In this document: piece after piece, positions 33,201 to 42,067 of the stretch
Layout of the letters: each line of letters begins with the position of its first letter
Position numbering within the stretch: position 1 is the stretch's first letter
Source: Sipunculus nudus
Taxonomy: Eukaryota > Annelida > Sipuncula > Golfingiida > Sipunculidae
Assembly: GCA_026874595.1 (NCBI GenBank)
Contig: CM049307.1
Coordinates: 63,020,370 to 63,084,369 of the forward strand
Direction: 5' to 3'
Length of the DNA stretch: 64,000 bases
Notes under the pieces: generated by a model
What the model was told of the DNA's origin: nothing
Database searches by the model: none
What the model saw: only the letters and a program-made list of their open reading frames with translations
Position numbers and translations under genes: made by a program

Positions 33201-34507
33201 GTTTAGCATACTAATGGTTGTAGATATATTGTCATGAAGGCTGTCTTTTTAACAAAGTTTAAATAACCTGGCCTGCTTCCCTTTAATATTAGAGCCATCA
33301 GTTTATGAAGGATGCTACATCATGCTTATAAAAACTGCTACAATTCTCCATTGGCTGATAACTGTTTTCTTTCTTGTTTTCAGTTTAACAAAGGACTATG
33401 AAATGAGGCCCAAGTACAACAAGCTGTTGGTGAGTGGAGTATTATTGATCTGTCAGATTTAAACCATGTAAATATGTTAAAGCTGTTTAAAAACCTGCTA
33501 ATCAATATCAAATATTGCAGTCTCAGGAAAACAATAAGAAACTAGAAATTTGCATTCTGAGAAATGCAAGCCTCCGCCATGTTGGAGGTCCATATGGATG
33601 CCCCCAAAACTCTTGTTTGCATTCACTTATTCAGCCCATATTCCCAGATTCATTCATGCATAAGTGACTGTACATTTGTGAATTATCCTTGATGATGTTC
33701 CTGAATCTCGATCATGTGCCAGATCCACACCAATATCTTAATTGATTCTTCTTGGGCCAATTGCCAAAATGTGTTAAGTTGTGAACAAACACACACACAC
33801 ACACAAACAAACGGGGATGAACTCATACCCTTCTGGTGGAGGCAAATATAGCGCACTCTGGAATACAATAATAAACAAAACTTGTTTGTAACAGTATCAG
33901 TATTCTTGGCTTTTTAACGGTCTAATTTAATAGTCAATGATATTATTTGTGTAATAACCTGCTAGCTTTTGTTGACAGTTCTCATGCAAACACATTCAAC
34001 AAGGATATCTGGTGGCATGTCAAACAAACCAGAGTTTTGCAAAAGGCGATTTGCAACTAGTGACCTTTAAAATTCCACACATATTTTACCAACCACCTTG
34101 GGTTAATTTGTTTTCCTTTTGTCAACATTGCTGTTTTTACTTACAGCTTGTAGATACGTCTGTCACAGAGGCATTATAAGAACCTTTCTTAATAGGAATT
34201 ACCTGGAGTTCATTAATATTAATGCACAGAAATCAAGAAATCACATACATTCAAAATAAAAGGTGGGTTAACAGCTAGCTTTAGCACATTTGTGATTAGA
34301 ATGCCAATTTTTTGTGAAGGCACATGCTAACTTCTGCATTTAAGTTTCCAATGTTGATGATGTTGCGTTTGTTTTTAGAGACACCGTTTCATCAGGAAAT
34401 ACGAAGATTCTGATGTCCAGGTTGATGTGGCGGGATATGTCAGTCAGGTGTTGGCAAAAATGCCTGCCGACCGATACACCACAGATCAAAGTAGTAGTAA
34501 CTCATGA
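15247..34507 (+). CDS. MAP2K4: Dual-specificity MAP kinase kinase 4 (MKK4/SEK1), 12 exons
   Basis: Joined exons: 15247-15280, 20163-20271, 25878-25938, 27480-27593, 28992-29111, 29586-29705, 30423-30474, 30928-31055, 31907-31984, 32468-32613, 33384-33429 and 34379-34507. All introns are GT-AG and every phase agrees, giving 378 residues (human protein 399). The cytosolic kinase is activated by MAP3Ks and phosphorylates JNK and p38 on the activation-loop Thr and Tyr. Visible motifs: JNK docking site RRKNLKLTF (14-22), N-lobe link IERLRSHGLESTGKL, glycine loop GRGAYGTV (84-91), catalytic Lys106 in MAVK, HRDVKPSN (202-209), DFG (222-224), activation loop SIAKT with Ser232 and Thr236, APE start (246-248), and a C-terminal DVD-type region (about 340-362). 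No key residue is missing. Identification is essentially certain. The N terminus is shorter than in mammals. Confidence 0.97.
18304..18447. mobile_element. pogo-like MITE, second copy
   Basis: 144 bp, starting aagtggaacctgtctg and ending cacaagtttcactt, flanked by TA (18302-18303, 18448-18449). It shares the phrases on diverging strands with the element at 6775-6950, including gaccacc, ggtggtct and ttaacc-type text. It lies in MKK4 intron 1. Confidence 0.7.
18579..19090. repeat. Dispersed repeat with degenerate internal units
   Basis: Starts near tatgcccgtcatatgac and then has the phrase ccatccgtctgtccgtcc. Loosely repeated blocks follow (tttcacgaaactcacc, aatattcatgaaaatcat, aggtcacgagtcac, aggtcagaggtcac, agtcagagatcac) at roughly 130-bp spacing. 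The phrase ccatccgtctgtccg is shared with the element beginning near 52200. No coding frame; class unknown. Confidence 0.5.
20163..20271 (+). CDS. MAP2K4: MKK4 coding exon 2 (JNK docking site)
   Basis: Encodes AARRKNLKLTF then a Gln/Ser/Thr-rich linker ending GILANMGHPTQ. It aligns with the D-site exon of vertebrate MKK4. The acceptor is a tandem CAGCAG (20160-20165). Using the second AG starts the exon at 20166 and removes one Ala next to the docking site. The donor is CAAAT|GTGAGT at 20272, phase 2. Confidence 0.9.
20805..20850 (-). repeat. Possible tRNA-derived SINE head fragment
   Basis: On the minus strand cagctgagtgggtaaaacgc resembles a tRNA D-arm and box A, but no box B follows. It may be a truncated SINE head. 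It lies just before the transposon at 20914. Confidence 0.25.
20914..21497 (+). mobile_element. Non-autonomous DNA transposon, copy 2 (10-bp TSD)
   Basis: 584 bp, starting tagccgtgacc and ending gatataactct, flanked by the exact 10-bp repeat acaatccaaa (20904-20913 and 21498-21507). It is the inverted counterpart of 1654-2226: the end tagccgtgac is identical, the other end matches with substitutions, and similarity runs through the whole length. An 80-codon plus-strand frame (21103-21345) corresponds to the frame in copy 1. No transposase is visible. Confidence 0.85.
21592..21830 (+). mobile_element. Possible Tigger-like terminus
   Basis: TA (21590-21591) is followed by cagtggtccctggtttgaga and gaccacc...gaccac, resembling a pogo/Tigger terminal repeat. 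I could not place the other end confidently, so the right limit is a guess. Confidence 0.3.
21895..22230. repeat. 54-bp minisatellite
   Basis: About five to six copies of a unit containing agtgagagacagctaagatg, atgaacaggaacaaaacagc and tgatcatgagtaac. The central two to three copies are nearly identical and the outer ones diverge. It is A/G-rich on the plus strand, in MKK4 intron 2. Confidence 0.85.
25247..25351. mobile_element. pogo-like MITE, third copy
   Basis: 105 bp with imperfect inverted ends (gtgtgggacctgtgg and acaggtgccactg), flanked by TA. The interior carries aataggtggtct-like text as cataggtggtctgtttatac, as in the copy at 6775-6950. Confidence 0.6.
25878..25938 (+). CDS. MAP2K4: MKK4 coding exon 3
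   Basis: Completes an Ile codon and encodes ERLRSHGLESTGKLQISPER, very close to the vertebrate linker before the kinase domain. 61 nt, ending in phase 0 at AAAGG|GTAAGC (GT 25939). The acceptor is tttgttgacag. Confidence 0.95.
25939..27479 (+). other. MKK4 intron 3
   Basis: No additional exon is clear. Vertebrate MAP2K4 has an optional small exon near here. A pseudo-exon-like stretch after the AG near 27074 contains an in-frame stop in at least one phase and was not accepted. The frame at 26526-26732 has no domain. Confidence 0.55.
27480..27593 (+). CDS. MAP2K4: MKK4 coding exon 4 (glycine-rich loop, catalytic Lys)
   Basis: 114 nt, phase 0 on both sides. Encodes IFDFTADDLQDLGEIGRGAY, then GTVNKMYHEQSNTVMAVK, containing the ATP-binding glycine loop and Lys106. 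Acceptor tatcttcag (AG 27478-27479); donor GTCAAG|GTCAGT at 27594. Confidence 0.97.
27594..28991 (+). other. MKK4 intron 4 with Harbinger-like MITE
   Basis: The TIR element at 28135-28471 occupies the middle. The frame at 27710-27997 shows no domain. The rest is unremarkable. Confidence 0.65.
28135..28471 (-). mobile_element. PIF/Harbinger-like MITE, intact copy
   Basis: 337 bp with terminal inverted repeats of about 35 bp (left ggcaaaaataataaaaagga then atggttctcaggcac; right the complement, ending ttttttttggcc). It is flanked by the 3-bp direct repeat TTA (28132-28134, 28472-28474). A GG-start TIR and a TTA duplication are hallmarks of PIF/Harbinger. Reverse-complemented, it aligns with both outer parts of the element at 38986-40762 but lacks that copy's tandem core. 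Confidence 0.8.
28992..29111 (+). CDS. MAP2K4: MKK4 coding exon 5
   Basis: 120 nt, phase 0 on both sides. Encodes RIRSTVDEKEQKQLLMDLEV, then VMKSNDCPCIVQFFGALFKE (alpha-C helix and following strands). Acceptor attaatgttgttacag; donor AAAGAG|GTCAGA at 29112. Confidence 0.97.
29112..29585 (+). other. MKK4 intron 5 with a hAT-like relic
   Basis: At about 29166-29235, caggtcaaaggttggcagac and the following cagaggtccacatg and gggccac resemble the terminal part of hAT (Charlie-type) elements. No matching second end was found. The acceptor is gattttacag. Confidence 0.4.
29586..29705 (+). CDS. MAP2K4: MKK4 coding exon 6 (hinge region)
   Basis: 120 nt, phase 0 on both sides. Encodes GDCWICMELMSVSLDKIYKF, then IYGPLAQSIPEEILGKITVA. 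CMELM is the hinge. Donor GTAGCA|GTAAGT at 29706. Confidence 0.97.
29706..30422 (+). other. MKK4 intron 6
   Basis: Mostly occupied by the hAT-like repeat at 29917-30195. It ends in ttccttttgcag. Confidence 0.6.
29917..30195. mobile_element. hAT-like MITE
   Basis: Inverted ends are caaggcttgatataaa on the left and taatgttgagccctg on the right, whose complement starts cagggctcaacatta, a typical hAT terminus. The interior repeats acttgcc/ggcaagt phrases on both strands, so it may fold back. An 8-bp target duplication is not evident, so the copy is old or the edges are slightly off. Confidence 0.5.
30423..30474 (+). CDS. MAP2K4: MKK4 coding exon 7
   Basis: 52 nt, leaving in phase 1. Encodes TVKALNYLKEKLKIIHR and splits the catalytic Asp codon of HRD with the next exon. 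Donor AGAG|GTAAGT at 30475. Confidence 0.96.
30475..30927 (+). other. MKK4 intron 7
   Basis: Contains a (TA)10 tract at 30651-30670 in otherwise AT-rich DNA. The acceptor is actgtattcag. Confidence 0.7.
30928..31055 (+). CDS. MAP2K4: MKK4 coding exon 8 (catalytic and activation loops)
   Basis: 128 nt ending in phase 0. Encodes DVKPSNILLDKSGNIKLCDF, then GISGQLVDSIAKTRDAGCRP and YMA. It holds the catalytic Asp204, the DFG motif and the two activating phosphosites, Ser232 and Thr236, with the same spacing (SIAKT) as in vertebrate MKK4. Donor GGCC|GTCAGT at 31056. Confidence 0.97.
31056..31906 (+). other. MKK4 intron 8
   Basis: Nothing recognised. The acceptor is ttacttgcag. Confidence 0.6.
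31907..31984 (+). CDS. MAP2K4: MKK4 coding exon 9
   Basis: 78 nt, phase 0 on both sides. Encodes PERIDPKCSQRGYDVRSDVW, then SLGITL. Pro-Glu completes the APE motif and DVWSLG is subdomain IX. Donor CTCTG|GTGAGT at 31985. Confidence 0.97.
31985..32467 (+). other. MKK4 intron 9
   Basis: Nothing recognised. The acceptor is ttaccttcag. Confidence 0.6.
32468..32613 (+). CDS. MAP2K4: MKK4 coding exon 10
   Basis: 146 nt, leaving in phase 2. Encodes VELATGRFPYPKWNSVFDQL, then TQVVQGAPPQLQENDPRFSQ and DFTNFVNT. The intron splits a Cys codon, TG|T. Donor ACATG|GTGAGG at 32614. Confidence 0.96.
32614..33383 (+). other. MKK4 intron 10
   Basis: AT-rich. No repeat or exon recognised. Confidence 0.6.
33384..33429 (+). 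CDS. MAP2K4: MKK4 coding exon 11
   Basis: 46 nt. Completes the Cys codon and encodes LTKDYEMRPKYNKLL, with the conserved Arg-Pro of subdomain XI. Donor CTGTTG|GTGAGT at 33430. Confidence 0.96.
33538..33853 (+). mobile_element. Short RTE-tailed dispersed repeat, copy 1
   Basis: Begins aaactagaaatttgcattct, with gcaagcctcc, and ends in caaacaaacggggatgaact followed by ggtggaggcaaata. The (caaa)n plus gggg and ggagg tail resembles 3' ends of RTE-type LINEs and of the non-autonomous elements they move. The shared phrase tgattgtacatttgtgaat-type text also occurs at 48426-49110 and, inverted, at 51235-51500. Confidence 0.6.
33980..34290 (+). repeat. Dispersed repeat family B, copy 3
   Basis: Same order of phrases as the copies at 9640 and 10660 (gatatctggtggca, agagttttgcaaa, ctagtgacctttaaa, accaccttgggtta, gtcaacattgctg, gcattataagaac). 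It sits between MKK4 exons 11 and 12. Confidence 0.65.
34379..34507 (+). CDS. MAP2K4: MKK4 terminal coding exon 12
   Basis: 129 nt including TGA at 34505-34507. Encodes RHRFIRKYEDSDVQVDVAGY, then VSQVLAKMPADRYTTDQSSS and NS. It contains the C-terminal DVD-type helix used for MAP3K docking and ends in a Ser-rich tail. Confidence 0.96.
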   Translation, partial: RHRFIRKYEDSDVQVDVAGYVSQVLAKMPADRYTTDQSSSNS

Positions 34508-36217
34508 CACACCTGGTGTCTAATCATGCAACACTGCACTTATACTTTGCCATTTCCAGCTCAATTGGCCCCATATTTTGCCACCCGCAATGATTTGGCA
34601 ACTTCAAATCCTGCAGGAAACCTTCCATGTATATCAGCGTTGGCCGGCAGTGCACTTGTACGCTTTATGATATGTCTGGTCAGTGACCCTAATCTTATGT
34701 GATCCTGTCGATATTCAAGTAATGCATGCAAAATTTGAGCCATTTCATATATACTACAGAGCCAGAAAGTAACAATAATACATTATTGAGACAAACACTA
34801 TTAAAGACAAGCTTTATTAAACTTAACTCATTTCCCGTATTTGTACAACATTGTATATGATAAGTAAATTTGAAATTACAATCCTGTTATTCCATAATAT
34901 ATTTGGTTTTGCATGTTTTGCATGTTTTGATTTTTTTTTTAGAATTTCCTGGTCACACCCTATTCACATTAGTATTCAATAATGCTTTTTTCTGTTTTCC
35001 AAAATTTTCTCTGTAGAAATTTTTTTCCCTATAAACCAAATAGGTTAAATGCATGTCATCTAAAGATTATTGGAAATTTCTTCCCCTTCTTAAAAATGTC
35101 TACACTATATCAGCAACTTAAACGTATGTAGTATGAAACATAAGGGCAGTGATATGTGCCTCTTATATATGACTGCATATTTGCATTATTGGATGGTGAA
35201 AAAATTCTTGTGTAACCTCTGAGATTGAGAACAAGGCAATATCCACCAATCTTTTGAATTTATTCTTCATATATTGATACATTAGATATGCCAGTGGAAT
35301 GGGTTATGTTGAGTACAAATGGCAAAGTACAAGTGCTTTATAAAGGGCTGTTAATATGCCGGAATATGCAAGTATGAATTGTTCTTATTCCATATGTTTT
35401 ATGTACTGTAGATTTTGGGATCATTGTTAGAACTAGTTGCTCAAGGTGTCCTAGTGTTCTGTCTGTCCTTGTTATAAATGTCAATCTGTTCATCGTGATC
35501 GTGTACAAGCTGAGCTCATTAATAATCAGAGGAACTAGTTCAGTCATCCTTTCATTTAATCACACCATCAACCATACCTGCTTAACATAAAATATATACA
35601 TAAGCTACATTTTCAGATTTTAGCATGAACAAAATTTAAAGCAAACACATGACACTGCTTTTATAACAAGTTATTTTCACTGCACTCAATAATAATATTA
35701 ATATTATTAAGTAAGGTTTCATTAAGAGAATGCCATATGACAGCAAAGTAGATGCATTGAGTAGTCTGAAAAATGTTATAACATACTGGCATGCAGATCA
35801 TTTGGAAAAGAAACCTTATACATCTTAAAAACAAGGCAAGAATTCTTCATCAGAATGCTTATTTTTTTAACCCCTACATCAGTAAAATGATTTAGAAGCT
35901 GATCTGATCTTTTGTTTGAAGCGACCAGCTTTTTCCTCTGGCCTGGACTATAAATGAGACTTATGTTGCTACAACTGCGGACTTTTTTCTCATGCTCGTA
36001 TGAATAGTCTGTAAGATTGCCTAGGCACTTGTATTGTCAATTTACACATTCAGTGAAAGTAAAACTGGAACGCTCTTACAACTTGCCTGTGATTCTTTTA
36101 TTCAGGAAAATCATTTATTGCAGCCAGTTTGATCTGCCCCTTCAGCAAGCATTCTCAAGGACTTTGACTTTCAAGCTGTTAGATGAACAGATGTGAACTA
36201 GCAATACACAGTTATGC

Positions 36218-36273
<56 letters not shown>

Positions 36274-38416
36274 AACATGTCCTGTCATACACTGAAATAA
36301 AAATGTAGGGTTTAAAAGCATGCAGGCAGTTGCTAAAACTTTCACAGGATTCAGGTAATGTGGCATGCATTTCATCCTCTGGAGTATAAGGGCCCCAAAA
36401 CTTGTGCATGTACTGAAGTATTTTTGAACAAGGCCTGATTTTTTATGAGTACCATTTTTATCAGGTCATTGAAAATAAAAAAAAAGAGCTACATACATGT
36501 CATAAAAGTGTGATATGTAAATAGTCTTTTGTAACTGGATCATTTATTGTATGCTTTATGTAATATGGATTGTCTCTGTAATATGCTAGTAAATTTATGA
36601 CATCATGACATTTATAGTGGTTTGAAGTTGAAATGAATTTATAAGAAAGAATTATTACATTTTAAGGGTTTAAATGAGGAAATAAAAAGCAGTTATCCTG
36701 AAAGAGGGAAAAATCAAATCTTGGAGTTTCCAGCATATATTACTTGCACAGAGAATTTAATGATATTCTGATGGATTTTCTATTATCAGCATGTTATTTA
36801 CCCAGAAATGCCAGATTATTTTGTGCCATTTACTGTATATATTGTCTTTATAGATTATTGTGCATACACTCCTACAAACACACTTACATACCATTTACAT
36901 ACATGATCAAAATGTCAACTTTGAATGAATATGTTCATACTCACCATCCTATCTTCATTGTATGTTTAAATATTAGGATATCCCACAAAAAAAAATGAAT
37001 TAAATTAGTATTATGTTGAGTTTTTGCAGTCAGTTTTACATCAACACTTATAATTCCAAAATCTGCCACCAGATGTCACTAGTAATATGAGACTTTTGGA
37101 ATCGTCAGCTTCAGCTTTCTTATTATATCAGTGTTTTCAGCATATTGATCAGAGGGTAAATTAATATGTATTAATGTTACACTGTTCAAGTCTGCATCAC
37201 TAGAGGCCACCTAATGATAGTTTACCAGATATATACCTCATTAATAATACAAGTTCTTCACAAAAAAAATAACATGTTTTTATGTGTAAAAACTATGAAA
37301 AACAAAATCGGTTAAATATTAGTTGAGTGAAATGTTGCAGACACATATGGGGGTAACAAAAAATGTATACAAAAATAAAGTCTTTAGTGGTCTTATACTG
37401 ATACAGCGTATAGTTATAGGTGATTGAACAGATGATATGCCATATAAGTTAGGCAGCCTGATGATACCGGTCCAGTGTGGAAGAAATATTCAAATATTCA
37501 CACCTGACTGGACTGCATACCCACTGTTGTCCCTGTGCAGTTTATTTGAAACAGTCCATTGATTTGCAGGCATTACTGTTTATGGCTAACTTAACCAGTC
37601 TCCACAAGAGGGCGCTCTAGTATACCACGTCTATCACACTTTCAGATTGTATAAACATTTAAATTATTTTTCATTTGTTTACGTCCTTAATTGTGGTTTT
37701 ACCATGTGTGAAAACAACAAATAATGTTCTATTTGAGTATGCATGCCTTGGTTTGAATATATACAAGATGAGTTCATGTATTTAAATTAAGATAGCGCCT
37801 TATTATTGTTTTCTCAAAAAATGTCCCTACAAATGACAATTCAAGCTACTGGAAGTTCAGTATTAAGCATCTGACAGTGTACAAGCTTTTGTAAAATTCA
37901 AATATGTTGTGAGACCAGGAACTTTTTTGTGTAAAATTTAATAAGATCTAATATTAAACAGTTGCATTAGTATTTTTTGTGCATGTATGGTACCTGTATA
38001 TGAATATAAATGAGCATATATCATGCCAATCATGACATGATGTAAAGGTCATACAGCGTCAAAACAAAATATTCAGGCAAGTGTGGCAGAGGTGAAAGTG
38101 GGATAGTACAGCGCCCTCTGGGGGGAGAAATCAACATTGTGTACAGTGACAGTGACATTCTTTGTACATATGTGATATGTGATAGGATGAGTGATCAGTA
38201 CATGTTTTACAAACTGTTTGCATGTGTACTACATGTTTAGCTAAGGTATATTTGTATAGAGTTCTGCTCATTCACTTGGCTTAGGGCCATGATGCAGTTT
38301 TGAATTCAAGAGTTGTACATTTTGTACAGAACTAAATTATGCCAAATATGTACAGAGAAGTTATGATGATAAAGACAACCTGACAAGTTGTTATACCTTT
38401 ACAAAATAAAAATAAA
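34508..38416 (+). other. Probable MKK4 3' UTR and downstream region
   Basis: AT-rich with no coding signal and few dispersed repeats, in contrast to its surroundings, which fits a long 3' UTR. It contains an (AT)n tract at 36221-36265. Overlapping AATAAA signals at 38405-38410 and 38411-38416 are candidates for the end. Earlier signals may also be used. Confidence 0.4.
36221..36265. repeat. (AT)n microsatellite
   Basis: About 22 uninterrupted AT units within the probable MKK4 3' UTR. Translating it gives meaningless Tyr-Ile repeats. Confidence 0.95.
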
Positions 38417-38985
38417 AATCTACAAACTGTAATGTCTTGCAACTTTTCTGTTTTATTGTCCAAAATATGCAAATCTGTTCTGTCTTTGCTGTTGCTCATT
38501 TGGTGACACTATATAGTCATAAATAGCATAAGTTAACAAGTCTCAAATCAAAACTATAACAGTCTGGGATATAAATGGACATGATCACAGGCCCTCTGGT
38601 TTATAATCTTACCATTGATTTTGATCCGTACAAAACTGATGGCGTCATCTACAGTTCTTCATTCTTCTTCATTATACTTTGCCACTACGACGCTGAGATC
38701 AAATCATTCCAATGGAATATTCCGAGAGCTTTTAATTTCGTCAACTTGAGCATCTTACATTTTGTATTTGCATACACATTATGTACATATCCAAGCAGCT
38801 GCTGAACAAAAAATAAACTCGGTTTTTCTAGGAATCTTTATTATACGACTGGTTGAAAGTTTTTAACATACAGATTGCGCCACCGATGTAGAAGACCGAC
38901 GAAACGGAAAAAGAGAGGCCGACTGTGATAAACTGTTTTTGACGCATTATCGTGTGACTTCTTTATAACGGGCATCTTCTTGCTA

Positions 38986-40762
38986 GGCCAAAAAAAATAA
39001 AAGGTATGGTTCTCAGGCACCGCCCGCGTCAATTTTAACCCCCCGCATCAACATTTTATTTTGATTTTTATAGTTTTACCCATGTCCGTCATTCCGAAAT
39101 AAAACAGTTGTACGGACTTTTTTTCGCAATGCCTGCAGATATTGGCCTGATTTTTGGTGTGTGGCCAGATAATGACCAGATACAGATCAAGTTCGCGTTT
39201 CGTCCCAGTTGACCTACTTTTGACCGTTTTACGGCTCCTTAACTTAGAAAATTTCATGAAAAATAGAAATTTTCATGACAAATACACAGGTACGGACCTT
39301 TTTTTCGCAATGCCTGCAGATATTGGCCTGATTTTTGTTGTGTGGGCAGATAATGACCAGTTACAGATCGAGTTCGCGTTTCGTCCCAGTTGACCTACTT
39401 TTGACTGTTTTACGGCTCCTATATTTAGAAAATTTCATGAAAAATAGAAATTTTCATGACAAATATACATGTACGGTTTTTTTTCGCAATGCCTGCAGAT
39501 ATCGGCCTGATTTTTGGTGTGTAGGCAGATAATGACCAGTTACAGATCGAGTTCGCGTTTTGTCCCAGTTGACCTACTTTTGACCGTTTTACGGCTCCTA
39601 AATTTAGAAAATTTCATGAAAAATAGAAATTTTCATGACAAATATACATGTACGGACTTTTTTTTCGCAGTGCCTGCAGATATTTGCCTGATTTTTGATG
39701 TGTAGGCAGATAATGATCAGTTACAGATCGAGTTCGCGTTTCGTCCGAGTTGACCTACTTTTGACCGTTTTACGTCTACTTAACTTAGAAAATTTCATGA
39801 AAAATACAAATTTTAATGACATATACACATGTACGGACTTTTTTTCGCAATGCCTGCAGATATTGGCCTGATTTTTGGTGTGTAGGCAGATAATGACCAG
39901 TTACAGATCGAGTTCATGTTTTGTCCCAGTTGACCTACTTTTGACCGTTTGACGGTGGTCTAACATAGAAAATTTCATTAAAAAAGTGCACATGTACGGA
40001 CTTTTTTTCGCAATGCCTGCAGATACGGGCCAGAGTTTTGGTGTGTAGGCAGATAATGACCAGTTACAGATCAAGTTCTTGTTTTGTCTCAGTTGACCTA
40101 TTTTTGACCATTTGACTGCTCCTGAACAAGTTTCATGAAAAATAGAAATTTTCATAACAAATGCATATGTACCGACTTTTTTTCCTCAATGCCTGCAGAT
40201 ACCACCCTGATTTTTTATGTGTGGGCAGATAATGACAGTTGCAGATCGAGTTCGCGTTTCATCCCGGTTGACCTACTTTTCATTGTCTTACGGCTCCTAA
40301 ACATAGAAAATTTCATGAAAGACAGAAATATTTATGGAAAATGCACATGTATGTACTTTTCTTTCACAGTGCCTGCAGATACTGGCCTGATTTTTGGTGT
40401 GTTGCTTGATAATGACCCGTAACAGATCGAGTTTGCATTTTGCCCTTGTTGACCTACTTTTGACCATATGACACCTCCTGAACTTAAAAAAATTTCAAAA
40501 TTTAACAAATGTTTCTAATTTGCCCCAGGCGGGGGCATTCGTGTCGTTCCGACACATCTAGTTATCTTTCAAGAAGATAAATAATACAATTTATGTAGCG
40601 CCTTTACCTGTTTAGCAAAAAAAGACGTTTAATTTATGCTTTTCCCTGATCATATGACATTTTTATCAAAACATACATAAAAAGGTCAAAAATAAAATAC
40701 CGCCCGGCCGCACTTATTTCTGAAAAAGTGCCTGAGAACCATATCTTTTTTTTATTTGGCCT
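38986..40762 (+). mobile_element. PIF/Harbinger-like MITE carrying a nested tandem-repeat element
   Basis: Terminal inverted repeats (ggccaaaaaaaataaaagg then tatggttctcaggcac; right complement ggccaaataaaaaaaagata) match the intact copy at 28135-28471. The flanks are CTA (38983-38985) and TTA (40763-40765), consistent with a TWA-type duplication after one mutation. Outer parts 38986-39099 and 40563-40762 align with the reverse complement of the intact copy. The 1.46 kb between them is absent there. Confidence 0.8.
39100..40562 (+). mobile_element. Nested element: about eight 180-bp repeats with a 3' hairpin
   Basis: Eight tandem units of about 163-182 bp are marked by caatgcctgcagata near 39127, 39308, 39487, 39669, 39848, 40011, 40188 and 40366. 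Units diverge toward the right end. The segment ends in a 15-nt hairpin, gtgtcgttccgacac (40541-40555: 6-bp stem, 3-nt loop), then acatctagt. Tandem core repeats plus a near-terminal hairpin resemble the Helentron-derived pearl/HINE elements described in bivalves. That class is inference. The 60-100-codon frames here are artefacts. Confidence 0.7.
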
Positions 40763-40765
40763 TAG

Positions 40766-41960
40766 GCCGTGTGGTTTTACGGACCCTTAGGTCACATTGA
40801 CAAAATTTAGATTTCATAGCCCCATTCATGCGCCCGTGGGTACATATACATACCAGGCATGTCATTTCTCATGGACAAGAAGCGAGACAACGCAGTTTTG
40901 CATTGCTTCTCCTTTGAATCACGGCAGAAAATGTGCATTTGTAATTTTTTTGGCAGCTTTATCTGTTTTAGTTAAATATTACAGTTCAGCAATTAGTCTT
41001 GTGATAAACAAGGGTATCATGCACTTTATAAAAGTAATATAGTAGTATTGCTTTCTGGCTATTAAAAAAAAACATCTTTATAAAAAAAATATAAACAAAT
41101 TGTCTTCGAAAAAAGGATATTTCTTTATTCAGCCGGTGAATACATTTCTGCATTCAGTCGGTGCCACAATATTCATCAGATTTCACGCTTACTTTATAAT
41201 ATTCAAAATTCCTGGGTCAGCATGTCCTTTGAGAGTGAGCACTCCCCCTCTTTTTGGTCGTACCAGTTTTGTATCTCAGTTATTTACGTCATGTTTCAAT
41301 CTGAAGAATTTTAAAGTGTAATAGGACAAAGTACAACGAACGCAGGTGGCAGAGTTCCTCTCATCAGTATAGCATTGATAGGTTCCCTGATTAGCCGCCA
41401 GATGTCTCTTCCTGTCTACAGAAAAAGCATTTGTATGAACGTCAGACTTTCAAAACAAAATAAATTAGTATCATTTAAAATCAAATTGAAGACTTTAAGT
41501 GACGACCAGGCGAGCACAGGTGTATCGAAAGGTCCCGAGTATCCAGTATGTAGTTACGTACCTATGTATATCAGTGAACATTACATAAATATCTTTGCTT
41601 TTCCAGACTGTTTGAATTTATCTGAACAATAAATGTGTGTGTTTGTATTTATAGTCTAGATGCAAGAAGGAAACCAGTCATTCTTTGAAAATAAAAAAGC
41701 GATTTGGGTCTAAATTACTCTCATAATATAACATGGGTCCTCATCTCCCTAATGATATTTTCGCGCCATCAAAGAGGGCGAAAGACTGGCGTTTACCTGT
41801 CACTGGACTGAATGCGTGTAGAAACCTAACTGCATGGATTCACATGATTTTATGTGCTGGGATCCACATACGTTAAAGTTGCAATGTTCATGAAACGGTC
41901 TATCATAATTTGAGCAATCCACATCGAGGAAATGCATCGTGGGCTTGCAATGATACCACA
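40766..41960. other. Intergenic spacer
   Basis: No gene recognised. Several 70-90-codon frames lack domains. Confidence 0.5.
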
Positions 41961-41963
41961 CCT

Positions 41964-42067
<104 letters not shown>

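Larger units (their letters stand above)
33430..34378 (+). other. MKK4 intron 11
   Basis: Holds an RTE-tailed repeat (33538-33853) and family B copy 3 (33980-34290). Acceptor gtttgtttttag. Confidence 0.65.

Noticed and set aside
39154-40422. Several 63-95-codon frames on both strands
   Set aside because: They are the same peptide repeated with the 180-bp period of the tandem core. There is no domain, and the frames break irregularly.
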